Below, piece by piece: positions 6,768 to 12,949 of a stretch of 35,257 nt of DNA (position 1 is the first letter of the stretch; each line of letters opens with the position of its first letter). This DNA comes from a virus, in IMG/VR virus record IMGVR_UViG_3300045950_000060, positions 1 to 35,257 of that record. One strand, given 5' to 3'. The translations under genes were made by a program, and so were the position numbers. The notes below the pieces were generated by a model. That model was given only the letters and a program-made list of their open reading frames with translations. It searched no databases and had not been told where the DNA came from.

Positions 6768-8750
6768 CTAATCGTCCTTATCGGATTCAAACAGGTGGAT
6801 TATGCGGCGTTCCGGGACGAACAGGCTGCCGACCAGGGCCGACAGGTCCTCGGTGCCGGTGCGCTGCATCTGCCTGTCTTTGATGATGACTTTATCCATT
6901 TCGGTATTAGCCATGCGGATAAGTGGTTCAGGTCGCTCTTCCGGAACATAGCCCCGGAGTTGGTTGACAGCCTCAATGCCGGCGGACATATGGGTGATGA
7001 TTTCTGACGTGCTTGGAGCATGAAGACCTTCGATGTAACTCTTGGCGATCTTCTCATCCCGCTTCTTGGTGGCCACGGCTTTTTTAAGCTGCTTTTTCTC
7101 GATGTCATTTCTGGCGATGGCAGCAACCTGCTCGGCCAAGAGCGCCCGGCCGAGGTACTCGTCCTTCTCGTTGAAGACCCAGGCTTCCTGGTATTTCTGC
7201 GGGTCACGCCGGAGGTATACCTTTGTGCCTTTAAGCGGGTGCATCCACTCAGCCCAGTAGGTGACCTGGAGTTCAGAATCGCGGATACCGTTGCGGCCAA
7301 TGGTACAGGAGCGGCTTGTCCGCATGCAGAACAGCATCAGTGCTTCAGTGGAGACCTTGTTAATCTCGCAGCGTCCTTCGTCCCATGCCTGATCGCGGGA
7401 TCTGCCCTCCAGTTTGCCGAAGCTCGGCATCCTGTTAATTACTTCCGGGATGAACCGCTCAATAGCATTTTCGGCTTCGGAGAATTCGCTGATAGCGCCG
7501 GTCTTGACCTCATGGTTAAGTTTCTCGGGCCGCTCGACGATATTTCCGCCCCGGTATCCCGGCATATGCTTGGAGAACCATCCCTTAAATGTGTTGAAGT
7601 CGCGTTCGATGGGTTTAGTCTGGGCGTTATATGGGAGTGCGTACATCGGGGTTATGCCTAAAGCGCCGACCATTGAGGTGGTCTTCGCTTCGTCAATTTG
7701 AACCTTAATGGTCCGGCGCCCGCCGGCAAAGTCGCGGCAGCGGTAGTCCTTGCCGTTATCGATAAGGATATATTTTGGCACGCCATATCTGGATGCAGCT
7801 CGATAGAATGCTTGAAATATGTGGTCGCTGTTGGGGGCTTCGGCGTGGTAAAGCCAGCCCAACCATTTCCCGGTTTTGAAGTCCCGCCAGCCGGTGATCC
7901 AGGCAAAGACGTATTTTATCTTACCGGCCGGCCCAGGCAGCTTGACAGCGATGTCGACCTGGGCGTGGTCGGATACCCAGCATTCGCCGGCGGTGATAGA
8001 ATCATAGTTGCGGTCGATATAGAAGCCGTATTTCCGGTTCCATTTCTTTTGGCCATACCGGGCCAGGTATATGGCGCTTTCGGGTATTTCCCGCTGCAGG
8101 CGGTAGAGGAAAGCATTCTGGCTCGGGAAGCTTTCCGGGGCCAGGTCTGGTTCGGTGGTCCGCGCCCAGCCCAGGGTAAGCACCCAACAGCTATAGAGAG
8201 ATGGAGCGCCTTCTTTCAGGTAAGCTGTTTTGAAGTATTTAAACCAGTCATCCCGGACGATAGTCTCGCCCTGGTTCTTGCCGTACTGAGCCAGTAGACC
8301 GGAGATGCCCTGGTGCTCGTAAATTTTGCGGGCGCGAAGTACACTCTGGTAAGATGTTTTAAATCCAGGGTGTTCCCGGTTCCAAACTTCGATAAAATCC
8401 CTAAGTTCGTTGCCTTTCATACCTTCGGCGGCTTTAAGGACCACCAGGTACTTATCCGCTTTCTGCCTGGCCCAGGGTGGTGCGGTAGAGTATATTACCG
8501 CTTCGACTTCGGTCTCGTTTATATCGGGTTCCGAAGGGACTGCAATGTTAATCCGTGCCAGGTACTTCTGCTGCGCTTCCGGTGGCAGAGAAGAGAGTGC
8601 AATGAGGAGACGGACGCCACCACGACCGCCACCGCGCTCGGCTTTTTCCGGCTTGACAGCTAGTTCGCTGTTTTCGATTTTCTTGCGTACTGCACGGGCG
8701 GTTATTTCTAACATTTCAGCTACTTGCTCAGTTGTCAGCCACGTTTCCAT
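6768..8750 (-). CDS. MuA-like DDE transposase
   Basis: This 660-residue protein is close to Mu A (663). Residues 1-65 form the winged N-terminal domain (METWLTTEQVAEMLEITARA). Internal helical DNA-binding domains reach about 240. The RNase H-like catalytic core has candidate DDE residues D261 (WVSDHAQVD), D331 (LIDNGKDY) and E382 (PIERDFNTFKG), with spacings of 70 and 51, similar to Mu A (D269, D336, E392). The C-terminal beta-barrel domain and a charged tail (about 545-660) that would contact B follow. It binds both phage ends, nicks and joins them to target DNA, for integration and replicative transposition. Confidence 0.96.
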   Translation of the reverse strand: METWLTTEQVAEMLEITARAVRKKIENSELAVKPEKAERGGGRGGVRLLIALSSLPPEAQQKYLARINIAVPSEPDINETEVEAVIYSTAPPWARQKADKYLVVLKAAEGMKGNELRDFIEVWNREHPGFKTSYQSVLRARKIYEHQGISGLLAQYGKNQGETIVRDDWFKYFKTAYLKEGAPSLYSCWVLTLGWARTTEPDLAPESFPSQNAFLYRLQREIPESAIYLARYGQKKWNRKYGFYIDRNYDSITAGECWVSDHAQVDIAVKLPGPAGKIKYVFAWITGWRDFKTGKWLGWLYHAEAPNSDHIFQAFYRAASRYGVPKYILIDNGKDYRCRDFAGGRRTIKVQIDEAKTTSMVGALGITPMYALPYNAQTKPIERDFNTFKGWFSKHMPGYRGGNIVERPEKLNHEVKTGAISEFSEAENAIERFIPEVINRMPSFGKLEGRSRDQAWDEGRCEINKVSTEALMLFCMRTSRSCTIGRNGIRDSELQVTYWAEWMHPLKGTKVYLRRDPQKYQEAWVFNEKDEYLGRALLAEQVAAIARNDIEKKQLKKAVATKKRDEKIAKSYIEGLHAPSTSEIITHMSAGIEAVNQLRGYVPEERPEPLIRMANTEMDKVIIKDRQMQRTGTEDLSALVGSLFVPERRIIHLFESDKDD

Positions 8751-8780
8751 TACACCCCTCCTTTCGGATACAGAGGTTAG

Positions 8781-8990
8781 TTAATTTGCAAAGACTAACT
8801 GAGTTATAGAGCAATCGCCGGGGACAAAGTGGACCTCGCCGTCAACCAGCTTGATGATTACGATACCGCCAGGTCCACGAGCCACTTTGAATCCATCTAG
8901 TACATGCTGCCGGGCAATGGCGTTTAATTCACCCGGAACCTGCATTACGTCGTGGATTGGTTTATATACCCGTGTCTGAACTAATTTCAT
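8781..8990 (-). CDS. Small beta-rich protein, unknown
   Basis: This protein has 69 residues from ATG 8990, behind GAGGTG; an earlier start is too near that site. A helix (ELNAIARQHVLDGFKVA) is followed by alternating strands (GGIVIIKLVDGEVHFVPG). It lies between the early HTH genes and the transposase. No family recognised. It could be a small accessory to transposition or regulation. Confidence 0.62.
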   Translation of the reverse strand: MKLVQTRVYKPIHDVMQVPGELNAIARQHVLDGFKVARGPGGIVIIKLVDGEVHFVPGDCSITQLVFAN

Positions 8991-9058
8991 GAGGCTCACC
9001 TCGTTGTTGTTTTAAAAGCAGTTGTTTGGTATACTTAATTAATACAGTTTATTTGTGT

Positions 9059-9544
9059 TTAGAGGGTCTGCCCGGCTTGGCCGGCGCCCTCTTTTTCTTT
9101 TTCAAACTCTTTGGCATACTTCGTGTAGTCGGCCAGCGCGTTATGAAGTTCTTGCCGCGTAACCGTGTTGATTTCCCGAAGCCCTTCAAGCTTGGCCTGC
9201 ATAGCAGCTATTTGGTTTTCTACGTCGTTGATTTCCTCGTCTTGGTCGGTTGCAAGATTCTTGAAGAATTCCGCTTTAAACTCAGCTTTAATGAGCTGGA
9301 GCCTAATTGGTGAGTACTTTTTAAGATGGGTCAAATTGCTCACCTCCTTTTCATACGGTATACCGAGGGTTTCGGCAACCTTTTTGCGTAATTCTCTGCC
9401 GGGGCGGGTCCCGTATAAAACTTCACTGAATCTGACTTCCACAATTCCTTGCTGCCGGCAGAACTCTTTTTGAGATAAGCCGCATTCAATCAATGCCTTT
9501 TTGACCTCTATCCCAAACGGGGTGAGGACATTGTACTTGTTCAT
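9059..9544 (-). CDS. HTH regulator with C-terminal coiled coil (paralogue of next gene)
   Basis: This protein has 161 residues from ATG 9544, behind GGGAGG. The first 65 residues are an HTH (FGIEVKKALIECGLSQKEFC, then YGTRPGRELRKKVAETLG). They are clearly related to the 68-residue protein encoded just upstream, sharing LTPFG.. VKKAL..., QKEFC and YG.RP. The rest is a charged coiled coil (DEEINDVENQIAAMQAKLEG), probably for oligomerisation. Second gene of the early operon. It may act as a Ner-like early regulator (inference). Confidence 0.75.
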   Translation of the reverse strand: MNKYNVLTPFGIEVKKALIECGLSQKEFCRQQGIVEVRFSEVLYGTRPGRELRKKVAETLGIPYEKEVSNLTHLKKYSPIRLQLIKAEFKAEFFKNLATDQDEEINDVENQIAAMQAKLEGLREINTVTRQELHNALADYTKYAKEFEKEKEGAGQAGQTL

Positions 9545-9559
9545 GATCACCTCCCCCTC

Positions 9560-9766
9560 CTATGCAGATTCCTGGACGCCCAGGAGTTCCTTGACCTTCT
9601 CCCGGTATTTGTTAACGGGGCGGAAGCCGTATAACATGTCGATAAAACGGTTATACGGGATTCCGTAGCGGTCACAGAATTCTTTTTGGGTCATCCGCCG
9701 GTCGAGGAGAGCTTTTTTGACAGCTACCCCAAAAGGGGTAAGCGAATATTTGTAATGCTTCTTCAT
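9560..9766 (-). CDS. Small HTH protein, probable Ner-like early regulator
   Basis: This 68-residue protein is a single HTH domain: LTPFGVAVKKALLDRRMTQK, FCDRYGIPYNRFIDMLYG, then a C-terminal helix. It is the first gene of the leftward early operon, opposite the repressor, where Mu has ner, a small DNA-binding protein that turns down early transcription. The start has AGGTGGGTGATCC before ATG. Operator-like sequence CGAATATTTGTA lies inside its first codons (9743-9754), so the gene may be blocked by the repressor or by itself. Confidence 0.75.
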   Translation of the reverse strand: MKKHYKYSLTPFGVAVKKALLDRRMTQKEFCDRYGIPYNRFIDMLYGFRPVNKYREKVKELLGVQESA

Positions 9767-9821
9767 GGATCACCCACCTCACAATAAATTTTTTAGATAT
9801 GAAGTTTTGAATAGGAAATTA

Positions 9822-9835
9822 TCGACACGTGTCGA
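9822..9835. promoter_or_regulatory. Perfect 14-bp palindrome, candidate operator
   Basis: TCGACACGTGTCGA is fully self-complementary, about 56 bp upstream of the first early gene, and adjoins a GATAAT -10-like hexamer on the - strand. A dimeric HTH repressor would fit such a site. Whether it is read by the CI/LexA-like protein or by the small HTH proteins cannot be told from sequence. Confidence 0.5.
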
Positions 9836-9969
9836 AACTAGAACATAGCTGGAGGACTAGAATCTCACATCCTTTCTCTGTCATATTCCGACAAATTAAG
9901 GCTGTTGCCTATTTTGCCGGGGCTATGGTACATTTTTCATGTGGTGTTTATCCCTCAAGGATAATTATA

Positions 9970-10045
9970 CTCAAATATTCGAGCGTTGTAAATAGGTGTT
10001 GCTCAAAAATTCGTATGATAGAGTGGTGCTTTCCGAAAATTAGAG
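9970..10045. repeat. Three operator-like 12-mers at 32-bp period
   Basis: CTCAAATATTCG (9970-9981) and CTCAAAAATTCG (10002-10013) match at 11 of 12 positions. An inverted, weaker copy CGAAAATTAGAG (10034-10045) matches at 9 of 12. Starts are exactly 32 bp apart, about three helical turns. A related inverted copy lies at 9743-9754. They stand directly before the repressor start and are good candidates for autoregulatory operators. Confidence 0.5.
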
Positions 10046-10066
10046 TGAGTGGAAGAGGTGAATTTA

Positions 10067-10906
10067 TTGTTATCCTTAAAAGATGAAATTCGTGAGCGGA
10101 TAAAAGCGATAAGAAATAAAAGCGGTTTATCAATGGCCAAATTTGGCGCAGTCATTGGGGTTTCTTCCGGGAATGTTAGCGATTGGGAAAGTGGAAAGGT
10201 TTTGCCGAATATATTGGCAATAGCAGCAATATCACAAAATTTTGGCATCTCAATTGATTGGATAATCACCGGTAAGGAATTTGATTTCCAGGATGCTTTG
10301 CCCCCCGACATAAAAAAACTAATTGAAGCCTTTAAACATCTTGGCGAAGATAACCAGCACGCCCTCAAAGCTTATACAGCCTTCCTGCTATCCTGTGAAC
10401 CTTCCGACGTATTAGAGCAAGCACTCAATAAGCTCCGCACCCCAGAAACCCCACCTGAACCTGAAACCATAAAAGAAGAACAAAACAAATATTTTGTACC
10501 CATCCTGGGCCATGCCGCTGCAGGGCTACCCATCCTGGTCGAAGAATTTATTGACGGTGTTGTCCCGGTTCCCAAAGATTTGTTTAAGGAAAAGGCATAT
10601 TTCATCAGGATAAAAGGTGACAGTATGATTCAGGCTGGTATTAATGATGGTTCCCTGGTGCTGATCAGACCACAACCGACAGTCGAAAATAACGAAATAG
10701 CCCTAGTTACGTATAACACAGAGGTAACGGTTAAGCGTTTTGTCCGCGAGAACAACTGTATCCGACTAAGGTCGGCGAACCCTGAATACAAGGACATTAT
10801 CATAAAAAATCTGGAAGCCGTAAGAATCTTGGGTAAAGTAATTAAAATTATCCCCCGTGAAGAGGCCAACCAGTTGACCAGACCCCTTTTTGAACAAGCC
10901 CAGTAA
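10067..10906 (+). CDS. LexA/CI-type phage repressor (HTH + S24 peptidase)
   Basis: This protein has 279 residues from TTG 10067, preferred because GAGGTG lies 6 nt upstream; a GTG at 10049 would add six residues. The N-terminal XRE-type HTH (AIRNKSGLSMAKFGAVIGVS) is followed by an acidic and Pro-rich linker and a C-terminal S24 domain. That domain shows an AAAGLP self-cleavage site (Ala-Gly), catalytic Ser in GDSMIQAGINDG and catalytic Lys in EVTVKRF. It keeps the prophage silent and should be cleaved when RecA filaments form, linking induction to DNA damage. Mu's own c repressor lacks this domain, so induction here is lambda-like. It opens a rightward unit ending at the terminator at 10956. 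Confidence 0.93.
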   Translation: MLSLKDEIRERIKAIRNKSGLSMAKFGAVIGVSSGNVSDWESGKVLPNILAIAAISQNFGISIDWIITGKEFDFQDALPPDIKKLIEAFKHLGEDNQHALKAYTAFLLSCEPSDVLEQALNKLRTPETPPEPETIKEEQNKYFVPILGHAAAGLPILVEEFIDGVVPVPKDLFKEKAYFIRIKGDSMIQAGINDGSLVLIRPQPTVENNEIALVTYNTEVTVKRFVRENNCIRLRSANPEYKDIIIKNLEAVRILGKVIKIIPREEANQLTRPLFEQAQ

Positions 10907-10955
10907 GCTTTTTATTTTTGGCGCTGTATGTGGTATTATCACCGCAGAGTAAGCC

Positions 10956-10984
10956 CCGCCCCGTATTATGAGGGCGGTTTTTTT
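10956..10984 (+). terminator. Rho-independent terminator after the repressor gene
   Basis: CCGCCC (10956-10961) pairs with GGGCGG (10972-10977) around a 10-nt loop and is followed by seven T residues. It ends the repressor transcript and separates it from the cargo gene. Confidence 0.85.
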
Positions 10985-11073
10985 CTTAGAAAATTTTTGT
11001 GTTTTAAGAAGGTGAAATATGGATTTATGTCTAATAATTACCGTAAACATAAGTCAAGGGGGAATGAATAACC

Positions 11074-11607
11074 ATGAAGAAGCCGCCCAAAAAACTAGTT
11101 ATTGGTGTATGGGTTATCCTTGCTGTAGTTGTAGCAATTGTTATGTTAGCAGACAATGCGCCTGAAAAATTCGGAAAGAACCAGGAAACGATTGATTATG
11201 TAAAAGGGATAGTGGGCGATAATGTTAAAAATGTCGATGTTATAGATCAGAACAACGGAACCTACGATGTAGTTGTCACTGCCAAGCAAACTTTAATAGG
11301 GTCTGGAACAGATTGGGGAATAGCTGCACAAACGTTTTTTAGCTTGTCAAAGGAGCTCTTCACAAAATATAAAGGCAAGGTGAACACCCTGGCATTTGAC
11401 CTAGAGGCTGAGGGACAAGATGGAAACGGTAACCCTACCAATATTCGATGGGCAAATCTAATGACAAATGGGAAAAAAGTATCAGCGGTAAATTGGGATA
11501 ATATTAGTTTGTTTCAATATACTCGGAACTTTGTAAAGATGTCTGCCTATAATCGTCAGGCTGAGGACTGGTTAGTTGAATATCAAAATGAATATCAAAA
11601 CAATTGA
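11074..11607 (+). CDS. Membrane-anchored exported protein, probable lysogeny cargo
   Basis: This 177-residue protein has an N-terminal KK-rich start then one hydrophobic helix (about 8-26, LVIGVWVILAVVVAIVML). A hydrophilic, probably extracytoplasmic domain follows with a beta-rich part (GTYDVVVTAKQTLIGSG) and many Asn/Asp residues. No cleavage motif is obvious, so it may stay as an anchor. It has its own ribosome site (AAGGGGG) and terminators on both sides, and is more AT-rich than the head and tail genes. This is the layout of a moron expressed in the lysogen. Superinfection exclusion or host-surface change is a guess; no family recognised. Confidence 0.75.
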   Translation: MKKPPKKLVIGVWVILAVVVAIVMLADNAPEKFGKNQETIDYVKGIVGDNVKNVDVIDQNNGTYDVVVTAKQTLIGSGTDWGIAAQTFFSLSKELFTKYKGKVNTLAFDLEAEGQDGNGNPTNIRWANLMTNGKKVSAVNWDNISLFQYTRNFVKMSAYNRQAEDWLVEYQNEYQNN

Positions 11608-11612
11608 ATCAG

Positions 11613-11640
11613 TAGCGGGGTAACACCCGCTATTCTTTAT
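11613..11640 (+). terminator. Terminator between convergent units
   Basis: TAGCGGG pairs with CCCGCTA around a 6-nt loop, followed by TTCTTTATTT. It closes the cargo gene unit. The leftward head operon ends 12 bp further on, so the hairpin may also hinder read-through from that side, although the T-run favours the + strand. Confidence 0.7.
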
Positions 11641-11651
11641 TTAACTAACAT

Positions 11652-12194
11652 TTAACGAGGGTTTAAAAACTGTTCACCAGCGGCTATAATCTTCCTTAAA
11701 TCCCCGTCAGTTACTTGGAGAAAGGGCCGGGCAGGGATGCTCATCTTTCGGGAATGGGACTTAACAACGGCGATACCCTTGGCCACGATTTTTTTGCCCT
11801 GCCGGACATCACGGCTTTTCTGTTTACGTACGTAGCCGCCGATGGATACGGTCCCTTCAAAACCTTCCTGGTGCGCCCGTGCATATTTCTTATTTGTCCC
11901 CACCACGGCAAAGTCCCGGCCGGACTGTTGATCAATAGATGCCGCCAGCTGGCCGGATACCTGCAGGATTTTCCCCGGCCAGTGGCCACGCTTTTCCCGC
12001 TGGCTAATGGTAGATGGCTTCAGGGCCTTCCACTTCGGTCGGCCTTCCTGCTCAAAATTTTCCTCCACTGCGTCGTGAAGGATGCCGGCGGCCCGGCGCA
12101 TGAATGGGGTTAAATCATCTACTTTGCGGGCCAGTTCTTTGAGCATGGCTTGGACAGCCTGGTCGTCAATTTCAATTTTGAACATCTCGGTCAT
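11652..12194 (-). CDS. Mu G-like virion morphogenesis / tail completion protein
   Basis: This protein has 180 residues from ATG 12194 (behind GGGGAG). The stretches LHDAVEENFEQEGRPKWKAL, then KILQVSGQLAASI and YARAHQEGFEG, are the signature of the Mu gpG / P2 S family. These proteins join tail to head or complete the tail end. A basic segment (about 125-150) and the RPFLQVTDGDLRKI C-terminus are also typical. It is the last gene of the leftward head module. In Mu, G directly follows F; here two small genes come between. Confidence 0.88.
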   Translation of the reverse strand: MTEMFKIEIDDQAVQAMLKELARKVDDLTPFMRRAAGILHDAVEENFEQEGRPKWKALKPSTISQREKRGHWPGKILQVSGQLAASIDQQSGRDFAVVGTNKKYARAHQEGFEGTVSIGGYVRKQKSRDVRQGKKIVAKGIAVVKSHSRKMSIPARPFLQVTDGDLRKIIAAGEQFLNPR

Positions 12195-12195
12195 A

Positions 12196-12582
12196 TTATC
12201 CGCTCCCCAGACCAAGCGACAAAAGTTTACCGACGAGGGTTTTCAAAGCCTCTTTACTGCCCTCGGTCAGGGTTTTCTTGATCTTGCTGGCCAAGTCTTC
12301 ACGCTCCTTGATTGCATCGGGAACCGCATTCAGGATGGTCAGCCCTTTGGCAGTGAGAGTCGCTGAATCGAACACTAAACCGCCGGCCTGTATGCTGTCG
12401 TAACGGATAAAACCCTCGTCATGCAAGAATTGAATGGTGGCAGTGAAGGTTTTCAGAGTGGCTTTGTCGGCACTGTCATCCAGGGAATCAACAAAGACCA
12501 TACAGGGATTGGGGAATGCTTCGTGTAGCATAGTTAGCACCATCGCGGCACACCGGTTGAAATCATGCATGTTATTGCTCAT
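12196..12582 (-). CDS. Small protein with winged-helix-like core, unknown
   Basis: This protein has 128 residues from ATG 12582, behind GAGGAGG. The middle (ATIQFLHDEGFIRYDS, then FDSATLTAKGLTILNAVP) resembles a compact winged helix as in small phage and host regulators with the LT.KGL.IL pattern. The C-terminus is an amphipathic helix and a Gly/Leu-rich tail. Its leader shares 13 identical bases with that of the next upstream gene. Lying between toxin-like MuF and G, it is one of two candidates for an immunity partner, but this is only a positional idea. Confidence 0.65.
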   Translation of the reverse strand: MSNNMHDFNRCAAMVLTMLHEAFPNPCMVFVDSLDDSADKATLKTFTATIQFLHDEGFIRYDSIQAGGLVFDSATLTAKGLTILNAVPDAIKEREDLASKIKKTLTEGSKEALKTLVGKLLSLGLGSG

Positions 12583-12627
12583 AGTTGCAAACCTCCTCAA
12601 AGGCAGATATCGTTATAAGAAGTTACG

Positions 12628-12816
12628 TTAGTCTATCACGACAAAAAGAATTGCAGGGCCGGTATCCTTAATTTTTACGGTGTTACTGACGATAGAGAAT
12701 GGCTCATAAGGCATAACAACAACCGCCTGTACGCCTTCGCGTAGCTTCAACTCATTCACTAAATCCTCAGTGCTAAAACCGGCTAAAACATTGACTTCTT
12801 GTGCGTTTTTAGTCAT
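12628..12816 (-). CDS. BC1881-like small phage protein
   Basis: This 62-residue protein starts at ATG behind AAGGAGG. The segment FSTEDLVNELKLREGVQAVV is characteristic of the small BC1881-type family found in many Firmicute phages, of unknown role. The rest is a short beta region (FSIVSNTVKIKDTGPAILFV). It is encoded after the structured RNA that follows the MuF gene. Candidate immunity partner by position only. Confidence 0.65.
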   Translation of the reverse strand: MTKNAQEVNVLAGFSTEDLVNELKLREGVQAVVVMPYEPFSIVSNTVKIKDTGPAILFVVID

Positions 12817-12856
12817 GGTTGCAAACCTCCTTAATTAGTGATATATTGAACTCAAA

Positions 12857-12948
12857 GGCAACGTGACCGCTGGGAATTTTCGGCGAGCCAGTGGCGGGGT
12901 CAGCAATGGCGCTGCGATGATGGGGAGTAGCCGGCCATCCACGTTGCC
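12857..12948 (-). other. 92-nt multibranched RNA fold after the MuF gene
   Basis: A perfect 9-bp closing stem (GGCAACGTG at 12857-12865 with CACGTTGCC at 12940-12948) encloses three further stems. These are 7 bp with one G-U pair (12867-12873/12888-12894), 4 bp (12901-12904/12911-12914) and 5 bp (12919-12923/12935-12939). The outline is cloverleaf-like but it is not a tRNA. It begins two bases past the MuF stop codon in the transcribed (-) sense. It could be an attenuator, an RNA-processing signal or an independent RNA. Confidence 0.45.
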
Positions 12949-12949
12949 G

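Larger units (their letters stand above)
9767..10066. promoter_or_regulatory. Early/lysogeny switch region between divergent genes
   Basis: These 300 bp of AT-rich sequence hold no convincing gene and separate the leftward early operon from the rightward repressor. They contain a 14-bp perfect palindrome, three 12-bp operator-like repeats and likely two promoters. A leftward -10-like GATAAT overlaps the palindrome, and a TTCAAA/TTTATT pair with 17-bp spacing lies nearer the gene. A rightward TATACT (about 9965-9970) could serve the repressor. Promoter assignments are weak; the regulatory role follows from position. Confidence 0.65.

Noticed and set aside
7020-7661. A 213-codon + strand frame inside the transposase gene
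   Set aside because: It lies opposite the conserved MuA core; composition explains the openness.
11020-11172. Short frame starting at ATG 11020 behind AAGAAGG, overlapping the cargo gene start
   Set aside because: It has an odd Cys-rich composition out of frame with a well-supported gene; no sign of selection can be seen.
12857-12948. A tRNA gene for the cloverleaf-like fold
   Set aside because: No T-loop, no anticodon-arm geometry and stems of wrong lengths; kept only as a structured RNA.
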